From assembly GCA_035685445.1 (NCBI GenBank), contig DASSAK010000067.1, forward strand, positions 1 to 64,000: a stretch of 64,000 bases of DNA. The letters are read 5' to 3'. The DNA is from DRGT01 sp035685445 (GTDB taxonomy: Archaea > Thermoproteota > Nitrososphaeria > Nitrososphaerales > Nitrosopumilaceae). The notes beneath the pieces are model-generated. The model made no database searches and was not told the origin of the DNA. It saw only the letters and a program-made list of their open reading frames with translations. This document shows positions 40,776-48,817 of this stretch, piece by piece. Positions within the stretch are counted from its first letter, which is position 1, and every line of letters starts with the position of its first letter. Position numbers and translations under genes: made by a program.

Positions 40776-42239
40776 TTAGGCTATTTTCATAATGCCATTT
40801 TCAATCAACCACTGAATTGCTGAAACAAACTCTTTATCAGATGAGAAGCCATCCACCCAGAATCCGGTGGTAGTTTTAATCCATGAGGGAATTTCAGTGC
40901 CAGTACTTTGACCGGAGACAGTTGGAGGGATAACAATAACTCCTTCATTTATCAGAAACTGTATTGCATTCACAAATTCACCGTCAGATGAGAATCCATC
41001 CACCCAGAATCCTGCGGTTGTTTTAATCCAGCTTGGAACGCTGGAGCTAGAAGGCGGGGGAGGCGGTATAGATGGAGGTACGCCAGGAGTACTTCCAGTA
41101 ATTGGAATATCTATTTGCAAATAATCTGGAGCTTCTGATGGTACAACATACTCTGGAGCTAAACCATAAATCCAAATAACATAGTGAGCTATTCCTGCAT
41201 CTTCCTTAACAACTGTAGTTCTGTGTACCTGTCCAGATGGAGAATAGAGAAAATTCTGTCCCTCTTCTCCGGCAATCGACCTAAGTGGTTTTAGATTATC
41301 ATCAACAACCAGAATGTCATACTGTACTTGGTTTAAAAATTCGGTTTCATCAAACTGATTTAAGAAATTAATAAACCACGTAATTTGACATCCAGATGTT
41401 GGGGTTTCTGGTCCATATTTTACATGCAAAAGATAAGAGAAGTTTTTTGTAGAATGCTTGACACTTTTGAGATCAATGGTTTTAGGACAACCCTCTTTTA
41501 TTGCTCCAGGAAAGTTTGGAACAACATTTGCAAAGGGATTGTTTGGAACATTTTCTTTATAGTCTAATAACTTAAATCGATATTCTGGGGGCGGAATTCC
41601 TTCAGAAACATGAGTCCAGGTTTCTGCCTTTATTGGAAAAGGAAATCCATCCAATACCCAAACTTTACTTGTTTGTCCACCAGTCTTCCAAGTAATTAGG
41701 GCTGTTTCGTATGTTCCAGCAGGAACAGAAATTGTTTGCATTTCAGTTGGAATGATTTGTTCGCCACCAATGTTTGCAATTTTTCCCCAAGAGGGTTTGT
41801 TGAATTGTTTTGGTTCATTTGCGTTTGCAAAAGCAGAAAGCCATACTATCGAGGTTTTAAATGCGCCCCTATACTTGCTTAATTCAGGAGTTCCGCCTGT
41901 TGGTTCTGGAGCAACTTTTCCCAACTCCATAGTTCCAGGGATTACAAATGATCCATCATATACTACTGCACGTACAAGCCATTTTTCTTCTGAGCCAACA
42001 GAAACATCTCCTTCCACCCAAATATCTAGTTCAAAATTTCTGCATTCTTGAAAATCAACATGACAAACTTCGTAGGAGAAATAATCGCCTTTTTTCAATC
42101 CTTCCCCTACATACCAAGTTCCAGGATTATCCTTTATTCCACCTGTTACTGCTCCAACCTGAGCAAATGCATTTTGCATCGGCATCAATCCTACAAAGAG
42201 AATCACAACAACAAATAGAACAACAACCTGACGTTTCAA
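40776..42239 (-). CDS. Secreted protein with two C-terminal W-rich repeats
   Basis: A 487-residue exported protein with a signal peptide (LFVVVILFVGLMPMQNAFAQ). A long mature region (about 30-400) has conserved Cys pairs but no recognised domain. A Pro/Ser-rich linker leads into two C-terminal repeats (about 405-440 and 452-487), each W-I-K-T-T-x-G-F-W-V-D-G-F-S-S-D, then a hydrophobic helix ending with LI. At DNA level the two repeats are very alike, so the duplication is recent. Similar repeats end the 39390 protein. The role is unknown; cell-surface association is likely. Confidence 0.78.
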   Translation of the reverse strand: MKRQVVVLFVVVILFVGLMPMQNAFAQVGAVTGGIKDNPGTWYVGEGLKKGDYFSYEVCHVDFQECRNFELDIWVEGDVSVGSEEKWLVRAVVYDGSFVIPGTMELGKVAPEPTGGTPELSKYRGAFKTSIVWLSAFANANEPKQFNKPSWGKIANIGGEQIIPTEMQTISVPAGTYETALITWKTGGQTSKVWVLDGFPFPIKAETWTHVSEGIPPPEYRFKLLDYKENVPNNPFANVVPNFPGAIKEGCPKTIDLKSVKHSTKNFSYLLHVKYGPETPTSGCQITWFINFLNQFDETEFLNQVQYDILVVDDNLKPLRSIAGEEGQNFLYSPSGQVHRTTVVKEDAGIAHYVIWIYGLAPEYVVPSEAPDYLQIDIPITGSTPGVPPSIPPPPPSSSSVPSWIKTTAGFWVDGFSSDGEFVNAIQFLINEGVIVIPPTVSGQSTGTEIPSWIKTTTGFWVDGFSSDKEFVSAIQWLIENGIMKIA

Positions 42240-42319
42240 TTATTATAACTTCTCAAATTACTTGTTTAAAGGTTATTCAAATAAGCAAATATAGAGGCAA
42301 AATTCATTGATTTTTGTCA

Positions 42320-42493
42320 ATGTGCGAATGCTCAAAAGTTCACATGTATGAGGTTGAATTCAAACTAGAAGGAATGATTGTTGTTCCAACACACAAAAAT
42401 TGTGGCGTCTCGCTAAATGACAAACAAGCTGAAAAGTTCCAAAAAGATCTCATGAAGACATGGGGATATGAGGAAGAAGAGGAAGAAGAATAG
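42320..42493 (+). CDS. 57-residue acidic Cys/His microprotein
   Basis: A short gene of 57 residues from ATG to TAG. It has Cys2, Cys4, His8, His25 and Cys28 and ends with seven Glu in a row. The Cys/His set could bind one metal; the acidic tail suggests binding to a basic partner. It stands between a divergent secreted-protein gene and the convergent Cys-rich gene at 42532. I do not recognise it. Small size and a lack of a strong promoter keep confidence moderate. Confidence 0.5.
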   Translation: MCECSKVHMYEVEFKLEGMIVVPTHKNCGVSLNDKQAEKFQKDLMKTWGYEEEEEEE

Positions 42494-42531
42494 AAAAATT
42501 TTGAAAAAAGAAAAATAAGAATATGTTTTTC

Positions 42532-42675
42532 TTATAATTGGGATACTGCTTCTTTGCAGACTTGACATTTACAGGTACAATCATTACTACAAATGCATGC
42601 GCCTTGCATTTCACAATCACATTTGTAATCTGGATCGCCTGTATCAGCTTCGCATCCACATGCTTGATCTGCCAT
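42532..42675 (-). CDS. 47-residue cysteine-rich metallothionein-like protein
   Basis: A 47-residue protein starting at ATG 42675 with ten cysteines (6, 8, 19, 21, 27, 29, 33, 35, 37, 40). Four C-x-C pairs (CGC, CDC, CIC, CKC) and no His among them are typical of metallothioneins, which bind Cu(I), Zn or Cd through cysteine thiolates. There is no signal peptide or membrane helix, so it would be cytoplasmic. An AT-rich TATA-like element (TTTTAAAATA) lies about 26-30 nt upstream. Copper is central to ammonia oxidation, which makes a copper-buffering role attractive but unproven. An out-of-frame 69-residue ORF covers the same bases but has no such pattern. Confidence 0.7.
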   Translation of the reverse strand: MADQACGCEADTGDPDYKCDCEMQGACICSNDCTCKCQVCKEAVSQL

Positions 42676-42732
42676 GTGAGGAGGATCGTTTTACTTATTT
42701 TAAAAGTTTAGTGTTATGAAAGGAGTGACTAG

Positions 42733-43617
42733 TCATGAATCATTTGGCATAGATAACAACTCATTTGCAGTTTTTTGAAGCAAATTTGCCTGATTCTCTA
42801 TTTTGGAGGAGTCATTTTCAATATCAAATCCCACTCTTAAAACATGAATGAGTTCTGGCTTTTGTACCAAGTTGTCTTTGATTTTTATCATATTATTTCG
42901 ATTTATGTAGTCTAAATAAAAATAACAGTCAGATAATAATCCGTTATTTACTAGGTAATCACATTTTTTTTGAATGATTTTAGAATGGTCATTTTTTTCA
43001 ACCATATCAGAAAATCCTATTGTTGACTTGCACATTCTTGATAATAATGAAGGAGTTGCTCGTTCGATCCCAATGCAGTCATTAATAACTGAGAAACTTT
43101 GATTAATTCTGTTTTTTTCTAATGTTCTTAATTGTTCTAACATATGAGTTGGACTGGGCCGTTGCAAATTAAAGCCAGATATTGCATCTGCCAAAAAAAA
43201 TGCTCCACACTTTACCCATAAAGATGCAAAAGGATCAGAGTTTTGTAATCCATCCATGGTCTTTGATGTACAAAATAAAACATCAATTAAACAATTCTTT
43301 ACATAATCTCTAAATATCGCATATTTTTTTTCATTAATTTTTGATAATAACATTTTAAGATCCCATTGTTCATCAAAAAGAATTTTCATGTCATAGTATT
43401 GAATTAAAACGTTAGAGTTTGTTTCATATAATGAACCGTGATGAATTTTCACTAGTTCATTTTCAAATTTGATTACAGTGTCATTCTCTTTTTTATTATC
43501 AAAGAGTGTTATGTTATATTCACAGCAATCAAATGTTTGGTTTTCTGCTTTACATCCACCTAATCCAGATGGGAAACTGTTCAGAGACTGTTCTTCTAAA
43601 AAATTTTTTACATCCAT
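42733..43617 (-). CDS. Protein of unknown function
   Basis: A 294-residue soluble protein with Cys-containing N-terminal segment (GGCKAENQTFDCCEY) and a mainly helical remainder. It has no signal peptide or clear motif. Frequent Asn, Lys and Asp residues are typical of AT-rich genomes. I do not recognise it. It lies between the metallothionein-like gene and tRNA-Glu. Confidence 0.6.
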   Translation of the reverse strand: MDVKNFLEEQSLNSFPSGLGGCKAENQTFDCCEYNITLFDNKKENDTVIKFENELVKIHHGSLYETNSNVLIQYYDMKILFDEQWDLKMLLSKINEKKYAIFRDYVKNCLIDVLFCTSKTMDGLQNSDPFASLWVKCGAFFLADAISGFNLQRPSPTHMLEQLRTLEKNRINQSFSVINDCIGIERATPSLLSRMCKSTIGFSDMVEKNDHSKIIQKKCDYLVNNGLLSDCYFYLDYINRNNMIKIKDNLVQKPELIHVLRVGFDIENDSSKIENQANLLQKTANELLSMPNDS

Positions 43618-43695
43618 AAAAAAAAATACACGAGATTTTCTATAAAGTATCCAACTTACTAATTTTTACCATTGAATGCAAACTCAAAACATTGC

Positions 43696-43702
43696 TTTAA
43701 AT
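43696..43702 (+). promoter_or_regulatory. TATA box of tRNA-Glu
   Basis: TTTAAAT is centred about 29 nt before the mature 5' end, in keeping with transcription from archaeal RNA polymerase a few bases upstream of the tRNA. Confidence 0.5.
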
Positions 43703-43727
43703 TGCGATTTGTTATGGTTTCTGACGA

Positions 43728-43803
43728 GCTCCTGTGGTGTAGTCCGGCTAAGCATACAGCCCTCTCAAGGCTGTGATCCCGGGTTCAAATCCCGGCGGGA
43801 GCA
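43728..43803 (+). tRNA. tRNA-Glu (anticodon CUC)
   Basis: A 76-nt class I tRNA. The acceptor GCTCCTG pairs with CGGGAGC, anticodon stem CAGCC/GGCTG encloses loop CTCTCAA with anticodon CUC, and the T-arm is CCGGG-TTCAAAT-CCCGG. CCA is not encoded. It has no intron. Glutamyl-tRNA(Glu) is the HemA substrate, so this gene also serves tetrapyrrole synthesis; a second isoacceptor (UUC) is expected elsewhere. Confidence 0.95.
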
Positions 43804-43830
43804 TCTAAATTTAAAAAATAAAAAAGAATT

Positions 43831-44607
43831 CTAATTGCTTCCAATTAGAAATATAACACTTGCAGTTGTGCTAACATCTTGCTCAGATGAAAATACTGGC
43901 GTAGATTTTACTGCAGCACCTTCAGCCATAGCAAAATCTCCTGCAAACATTGGCATTGGAGGCGGCATTCCAAATTCAGACAATGAAACTGCCTTTACAC
44001 CAATAATCTTATGATTAAGTGGAGACAATGCATTTTCTGCTTTTGATTTTGCATTTAGTACTGCTTTTCCAATCAAGTCATCTTTTATCTGAAGTTGTTT
44101 TTCTGGAGATAGTGTGAAGTATACAGAATCTATTCTATTTGCTCCAACTCCTACTGCTGAATCAATAATGTCAGCAGCCAAGTTCAAGTTTGTAGTTTCA
44201 ACAGAAATTGAATTAGAAACTCTGTATCCAATTAACTCCTGCGTATATCTTCCTGATTCGTCACGATAGCTATCATATACTGGCTGTATGTTGAATCTTG
44301 ATGTACTTAATTCATCTTCAGAAATTCCAACATCCTGAATAGCTGATACAACAGAATTCATGAGTTGTGAATTTTTACCTAAAGCCTGTTTAGCTGTTTT
44401 TTCTTGTGTTTCAACACCAAACGTTATGATAAGCAAATCAGGTTCAACTGAAGTACTTGCTGTTCCAGTAACGGAGATTACCTTCTCCCTTGATGGAAAA
44501 GGCGTTGTTTGTGCAGTTGCTTGATTTTCTGCAGGTGTAAGATTTACAGCAAAGGCAAGAATCAGAACAATTCCTGCAATTGATGCCAAGCTTACTACTT
44601 TGTTCAT
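43831..44607 (-). CDS. SIMPL-domain (DUF541) secreted protein
   Basis: A 258-residue SIMPL/DUF541-family protein with a signal peptide (about 1-34) and a mature part carrying the typical pattern VISVTGTASTSVEPDLLIITFGVETQEKTAKQAL and the C-terminal LNHKIIGVKAVSLSE. Bacterial relatives (YggE, BP26) are periplasmic and linked to oxidative-stress tolerance; the archaeal role is unknown. It is located right after tRNA-Glu on the opposite strand. Confidence 0.88.
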   Translation of the reverse strand: MNKVVSLASIAGIVLILAFAVNLTPAENQATAQTTPFPSREKVISVTGTASTSVEPDLLIITFGVETQEKTAKQALGKNSQLMNSVVSAIQDVGISEDELSTSRFNIQPVYDSYRDESGRYTQELIGYRVSNSISVETTNLNLAADIIDSAVGVGANRIDSVYFTLSPEKQLQIKDDLIGKAVLNAKSKAENALSPLNHKIIGVKAVSLSEFGMPPPMPMFAGDFAMAEGAAVKSTPVFSSEQDVSTTASVIFLIGSN

Positions 44608-44708
44608 GAGAGTAAGATTTTTTCTGAATATATATGAAATTCGAATGATTCATCCAAACATAAATTGGAAATTGTTTCTTTAAATAACAAAATCAATATT
44701 GAAAATTA

Positions 44709-45368
44709 TTGGGATTACGAGAAGTTAGTCTAAAAGAAGAATACCGTTCAGACAGAGACGACATTGTATCAGAGTTTTTTATTCCTTGTCTAAGTAACTG
44801 TATAGAGTATGATAGATGTATAGAAAGTATTTCTGTAAAAAGTCTTAGTACTCTTGTACTTGGTTTTGAGAATTTTTCAAAAAACCAAGCCAAAATTAGA
44901 ATCATTACTGGTCACAGATTCAAAGCATCAGATTTGGATTTGCTTACTAGATTGATGACAAATGGAGAAGATACCAGATTTAACGGTGGTTTTATTCGCG
45001 ATAGTAAAGTCAGAATGTTAAAAGAAATAGTAGAAAACCACAAGTTACAAATCAAAATAGCAATTCCAAATTCTGAAGATGTTGTAGGATCTTTTTCTGA
45101 AAAAATCGGCATATTTATTGATGAACATGACGATGCGGTTGCATTTACAGGCACATCAAATGAAACATTTGATACTCAAAACAAGAATTTTGAGTCGGTG
45201 GATGTTTTTACATCCTGGAATGACAAGTCCAGAGTTGAAACAAAGATCAGAGATTTTGAAGAATTATGGGAAAATAAAACAAAGTATGTGGAGGTGTATG
45301 ATTACTCTGTTGCAGAACAGAATCACCTTCTAAAGTACTCGCCTCACTGGGCTTTAGAATTTACTTGA
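44709..45368 (+). CDS. Orphan phospholipase D-like domain protein
   Basis: A 219-residue protein resembling the N-terminal PLDc-like domain of DEAD/DEAH helicase proteins from restriction or repair systems. The segment KIGIFIDEHDDAVAFTGTSNETFDTQNKNFESVDVFTSW matches the degenerate HKD region (GIF...D...FTGTSNET), with K but no His before it. No helicase domain follows; the gene stops and the next gene is endA on the other strand. It may be a remnant of a defence protein or an independent nucleic-acid-binding factor. The start is TTG. Confidence 0.65.
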   Translation: MGLREVSLKEEYRSDRDDIVSEFFIPCLSNCIEYDRCIESISVKSLSTLVLGFENFSKNQAKIRIITGHRFKASDLDLLTRLMTNGEDTRFNGGFIRDSKVRMLKEIVENHKLQIKIAIPNSEDVVGSFSEKIGIFIDEHDDAVAFTGTSNETFDTQNKNFESVDVFTSWNDKSRVETKIRDFEELWENKTKYVEVYDYSVAEQNHLLKYSPHWALEFT

Positions 45369-45930
45369 ATGGTTCTAAGCTAATATTTTCTTTATTTTCA
45401 AGAAAATTAATTCGGGATATCTTATAATAGATTATTTCGCCACGCCTTTCTATTACAGCTATAATTGGTTCTTTTCCCATACGGGTAATTTGTTCAATTT
45501 TTTTTTGAAGCTGCCCAATTTTTTCTTGAGTTCCTTCATTCATACCAAAGATCAAGTATTTGGCCCCTTTTTCACCAAAGTGTCCCCTTTCATATACCCT
45601 AAAATCAGATCCAAAACCAAACCCGTCTTTTACGATATATCCCCTATTCCTCAAATCTCTATAGATTAGAAATTTTGTAAGAATCTCTTCATCATATTTT
45701 TTACAGGTTTGCATTAAAGAATCAAAATCAATTATTTTATGTGTTTTTTTGAGTTTGAGTTTTTCGTAATAGAGGAGATATAGAGATTCAAATGCTTTTA
45801 AAAAGAATTTTTTATTTGCAATTTCCCCATATCCTTTTTGCTCCAAAGCCTGTTGCATCTCTTTTTTTGAAATCAGTGTTTGGTCTTTTACAAGCTCGCC
45901 TTCAACTAGTGGTTCTGATTCAATTTCCAT
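45361..45930 (-). CDS. endA: tRNA-splicing endonuclease EndA
   Basis: A 189-residue tRNA-intron endonuclease. The catalytic triad positions are the Tyr, His and Lys in VYERGHFGEKGAKYLIFG, about residues 130-148. The N-terminal domain is also typical (ISKKEMQQALEQKGYG). The length fits the homotetramer or heterotetramer type; no obvious duplicated catalytic subunit is seen here. It cleaves the bulge-helix-bulge present in the tRNA-Leu transcript at 15498. I use the ATG at 45930; upstream in-frame sequence would add an unlikely 23 residues. Confidence 0.9.
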   Translation of the reverse strand: MEIESEPLVEGELVKDQTLISKKEMQQALEQKGYGEIANKKFFLKAFESLYLLYYEKLKLKKTHKIIDFDSLMQTCKKYDEEILTKFLIYRDLRNRGYIVKDGFGFGSDFRVYERGHFGEKGAKYLIFGMNEGTQEKIGQLQKKIEQITRMGKEPIIAVIERRGEIIYYKISRINFLENKENISLEPFK

Positions 45931-46021
45931 TGTGGCTGAATTGATGATTAATTTCCATATAAGCATACACAAATTGAAATGAGATTTTCTATGCCTCAAA
46001 GCTGTAAGTTTTATGCGACCG

Positions 46022-46030
46022 TTAAAATAT
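46022..46030 (+). promoter_or_regulatory. TATA-like box for rpl10e
   Basis: TTAAAATAT lies about 35 nt upstream of the ATG at 46061 and inside the coding region if the longer start at 46013 were used, which favours the shorter form. Confidence 0.4.
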
Positions 46031-46060
46031 GGGCATCAAAATGTTTCAAAAAGAGACATA

Positions 46061-46573
46061 ATGCATGGAGCAAATTACAGAAAAGGTAATGGCCAACCAT
46101 ATACTAGGAAGCAATACATTAAAGGTAAACCGCAACCAAAAATAGCAAAATTTCAAGGTGGAAAGGCAGCTAATTATGATTATTGTGTCCAGTTATTGAT
46201 TAATGAAAAAATTCAGATCACTCACATGGCAATTGAATCTTGCAGACTAGCAGCAAACAAAGCAGTTGAAAAGGTTGCTGGAGAGACAGGATATTTTTCA
46301 AGATTAAGAATTTATCCACATGTTTTGCTTAGAGAAAATAAAATGATTGCAACTGCTGGTGCAGACAGACTGCAAGAAGGAATGAGACGAGCATTTGGTA
46401 AAGCAGTAAGTTTAGCTGCCAGAGTTAAACAAGGTCAGTGCATCATGGAGATTAGTGTAAACAAAGAGCACTTGGAAGTAACAAAAAAAGCATTACGAGA
46501 TGCTTGTGTAAAATTACCCGGCACTCCTTCGATAAAAGTTATTGATTTAAAAAATAAAAAATCTAAAAATTAA
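46061..46573 (+). CDS. rpl10e: 50S ribosomal protein L10e (L16 family)
   Basis: A 170-residue L10e with the family patterns QPYTRKQYIKGKPQPKIAKFQGG, INEKIQITHMAIESCRLAANKA, and KQGQCIMEISVNKEHLEVTKKALRDACVKLPG. This protein organises the A-site tRNA region of the large subunit. An in-frame ATG at 46013 would add 16 residues (MRPLKYGHQNVSKRD...); the ATG at 46061 gives the canonical N-terminus about 12 residues before the conserved PYTRK. The end overlaps the convergent small gene by 11 bp. Confidence 0.95.
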   Translation: MHGANYRKGNGQPYTRKQYIKGKPQPKIAKFQGGKAANYDYCVQLLINEKIQITHMAIESCRLAANKAVEKVAGETGYFSRLRIYPHVLLRENKMIATAGADRLQEGMRRAFGKAVSLAARVKQGQCIMEISVNKEHLEVTKKALRDACVKLPGTPSIKVIDLKNKKSKN

Positions 46574-46835
46574 TTTTGTTTTTTATTTCTGATTCTTTTA
46601 GTTTAAGAATTTCAAGAAATTCTGAAAACTCTTTTTCGGTTGGATTTCGTTTTAAAATTCTTCTGCACTGATAATGAAATGAGTTGTATAATCGTCCTAT
46701 AACAATTCCGTATGAAAAAGCATTAGTTTCATGAGGTAACTCTTCAAGTGAATTTACTATATTTTGAATTTCGCCTACGTTTGAAAGGGCATCATTAATT
46801 TTTTGAATAATGATTTCTCGTAATTTTTCTTCCAC
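46563..46835 (-). CDS. Small helical protein, paralog of 36128-36427
   Basis: A 90-residue helical protein sharing by eye the NAF-x-x-G-x-x-IGRL core and the C-terminal helix with the 99-residue protein at 36128-36427. No known domain is recognised. The gene overlaps the end of rpl10e and stands upstream of tRNA-Gly on the other strand. Confidence 0.6.
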   Translation of the reverse strand: MEEKLREIIIQKINDALSNVGEIQNIVNSLEELPHETNAFSYGIVIGRLYNSFHYQCRRILKRNPTEKEFSEFLEILKLKESEIKNKINF

Positions 46836-46887
46836 ACTATACCTAGTTAACTAAGATTAAAAACAGTGTTGAAAAAAAGCAGTACGC

Positions 46888-46896
46888 TTTAATATA
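46888..46896 (+). promoter_or_regulatory. TATA box of tRNA-Gly
   Basis: TTTAATATA is centred 27 nt upstream of the first base of the tRNA. Confidence 0.6.
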
Positions 46897-46918
46897 GAAA
46901 TCTGACTTTATCGGATGA

Positions 46919-46995
46919 GCAGTTGTAGTACAGTTTGGTTAATATTCGAGCTTGCCAAGTTCGTGACCCGGGTTCAAATCCCGGCAACTGCACCA
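46919..46995 (+). tRNA. tRNA-Gly (anticodon GCC), CCA encoded
   Basis: The acceptor GCAGTTG pairs with CAACTGC; anticodon stem CGAGC/GTTCG encloses loop TTGCCAA with anticodon GCC; T-arm CCGGG-TTCAAAT-CCCGG. Discriminator A (46992) is followed by an encoded CCA. It has no intron. The T-arm is the same as in tRNA-Glu. Confidence 0.95.
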
Positions 46996-47003
46996 ATTTT
47001 AGA

Positions 47004-47441
47004 TTAATTTTGAGAGTTTGGTTTTGATTGTAATCCTTTTTTGATAATTTCTAAAGCATTTACAGCTTTTTCAGGTTTAGGGAGCTGAATCATAAAGATG
47101 TTTTCATTGCCAGTATCCGAACTTGATGACAATGCAAGCATTGATGTTTTAGCTAGTGATTCAAAAAAATCTAGGGAGTTATTTGCGTATAACATAATTT
47201 TTTCTGTAATATCTCCTAGTGAAAAGGTCAAAGTAATCTCAACAAACACATGTCCTAATCCATCTTGTAGAATGTTTAAATTTGTATCAACAGATACAGG
47301 TTTTCCTGCAACCTGTTTCATAATTTCTAGATATCTTTGTTCAGGCAAAACTATGCATGGTACCTTACTATCATTGTAATCAAATGATGTGATGTTTTGG
47401 TGTACTTTTTCTAATAGTTTTCTCATTTCTTCATTAGACAT
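47004..47441 (-). CDS. Protein of unknown function
   Basis: A 145-residue soluble protein with mixed alpha/beta pattern (CIVLPEQRYLEIMKQVAGK, VFVEITLTFSLGDITEKIMLYANNS). No metal or membrane motif is seen. It starts 3 bp after the stop of the antiporter gene on the same strand, so it may be an accessory to the transporter or just co-transcribed. I do not recognise the family. Confidence 0.6.
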   Translation of the reverse strand: MSNEEMRKLLEKVHQNITSFDYNDSKVPCIVLPEQRYLEIMKQVAGKPVSVDTNLNILQDGLGHVFVEITLTFSLGDITEKIMLYANNSLDFFESLAKTSMLALSSSSDTGNENIFMIQLPKPEKAVNALEIIKKGLQSKPNSQN

Positions 47442-47444
47442 TTT

Positions 47445-48764
47445 CTAGTCATCCTTTATCTTTGGAACAATTTTGTCACTTGCTTTTATCAAAAATGGAG
47501 AAACAAATGCGGTAATAATAGAAATAATTCCCACTAGTGGAAAAAGAAAAGCACTAACTGCCCCAAGATCAACTCCTGCCTTTACAATAATGATTGAGAA
47601 CTCACCACGGGGAGAAGCCAATACAAATGCGGACCGAAGTGATTTTCGAGGTTTTTGTCTGAAAATAAAGTTTCCAAGTAGATTTCCTCCAAATTTCATG
47701 CCTGTGGCTACTGCTATGAGAGCTATCGCAAGGTAGATGTAGTTTTGTAGTTGACTGATATCCATAAGAGCACCAACAGAAACAAAGAAAATTGCAACAA
47801 ACATGTCCTTTATAGGGCTGGATAGAATTTTTGAAACTTCAGCTGATTTTGATTCAGCTACCAAAACCCCAGCAAGAAATGCGCCAATCGCAACAGACAA
47901 TCCTACAACATTTGCCAGTAAAGAATAGCCAAAACATACACCAAGAATACTTAACAAAAGAATTTCTCGGTGTTCAGCAGCTGCAACCTTGTCAATTAGT
48001 GGTGGGATGACTTTAGTTCCAATGGTAAAGGTTCCTACAATTAGACCTGCTGCTACAATTATAACAACAATTATTCCCTCAATGGAAACGGTTCCAACTA
48101 AAGCAATGGATTGTAATGAAGAAATTAAAATGACTGCAATTACGTCTTCTACAATTAAAATTCCCAAAACCAAAATTGATGATTCTTTTTTAATTTTTCC
48201 AGCGTCTTCGAGTATTTTTACAATTATAGCAGTACTGCTGATTGAAAGAGCTGCTGCTAAAAACAATGAATCCATAAAATTCATGCCAAAAGAATTTGCT
48301 GCAATAAATACAGCCCCAAGAGTGGTAAATAGTCCAATTGTTCCGACTCCCACAGCAACTTTTCCTATTGAACGAATTTTGGCAAATGGAAATTCAATTC
48401 CAATAACAAACAGTAATAATATTACGCCAATTTCTGCAAAAAGATTCAATGCAGAAATATCAGACAAAACACCTACTCCTTCTATTGTTCCAGAGGGCGG
48501 GCCTCCTTCAGGAAGCAACCAAGCCCACAATGGCGATAGCGGACCAATTAACATTCCCGCAAACAGGTAACCAATGATTAATGGTTGTTTTATTTTGAAA
48601 AATGCCAATGTAACAATTGCAGCTAGAATCATAATAATGGCGAGATCAGTGACAAAAGTGGTGTGTGGTAATTCAGGAGTAATCTGCTCTATAATATTTG
48701 AAACACTTTGATTTAGGGAACTTTGGATTTCTTGCGAATCAATTTGTAAAAAATTATACTGCAT
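47445..48764 (-). CDS. Kef-type cation:proton antiporter (CPA2)
   Basis: A 439-residue integral membrane protein with 12-13 hydrophobic segments in the CPA2 (KefB-like) family. Typical motifs are FKIKQPLIIGYLFAGMLIGP, LLLFVIGIEFP, SISSTAIIVKILEDAGKI, ILGILIVEDVIAVIL and AFLAGVLVAES, with conserved charged positions in the fifth and tenth helices. No C-terminal RCK/TrkA-N domain is attached. It exports monovalent cations such as K+ or Na+ in exchange for protons, giving pH or osmotic control. It is divergent from the intergenic sRNA region. Confidence 0.9.
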   Translation of the reverse strand: MQYNFLQIDSQEIQSSLNQSVSNIIEQITPELPHTTFVTDLAIIMILAAIVTLAFFKIKQPLIIGYLFAGMLIGPLSPLWAWLLPEGGPPSGTIEGVGVLSDISALNLFAEIGVILLLFVIGIEFPFAKIRSIGKVAVGVGTIGLFTTLGAVFIAANSFGMNFMDSLFLAAALSISSTAIIVKILEDAGKIKKESSILVLGILIVEDVIAVILISSLQSIALVGTVSIEGIIVVIIVAAGLIVGTFTIGTKVIPPLIDKVAAAEHREILLLSILGVCFGYSLLANVVGLSVAIGAFLAGVLVAESKSAEVSKILSSPIKDMFVAIFFVSVGALMDISQLQNYIYLAIALIAVATGMKFGGNLLGNFIFRQKPRKSLRSAFVLASPRGEFSIIIVKAGVDLGAVSAFLFPLVGIISIITAFVSPFLIKASDKIVPKIKDD

Positions 48765-48785
48765 ATGATCGCTTGTAACTAAATT

Positions 48786-48794
48786 CTTTAAAAA
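48786..48794 (+). promoter_or_regulatory. TATA box of the candidate C/D-box sRNA
   Basis: CTTTAAAAA is centred 28 nt upstream of 48818. No protein gene starts at that distance on the plus strand, so it supports a small RNA promoter. Confidence 0.5.
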
Positions 48795-48817
48795 CAGTTA
48801 GACTTCTTGATTTTGAA

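Noticed and set aside
42450..42659. A 69-residue minus-strand frame overlapping the cysteine-rich gene
   Set aside because: It lies in another frame of the metallothionein-like gene at 42532-42675, is Lys/Ile-rich and has no motif. The in-frame Cys-x-Cys pattern of the other gene is far better evidence.
46013..46060. 16-residue N-terminal extension of L10e
   Set aside because: A TATA-like element lies within it and the family's usual N-terminus begins at the ATG at 46061.
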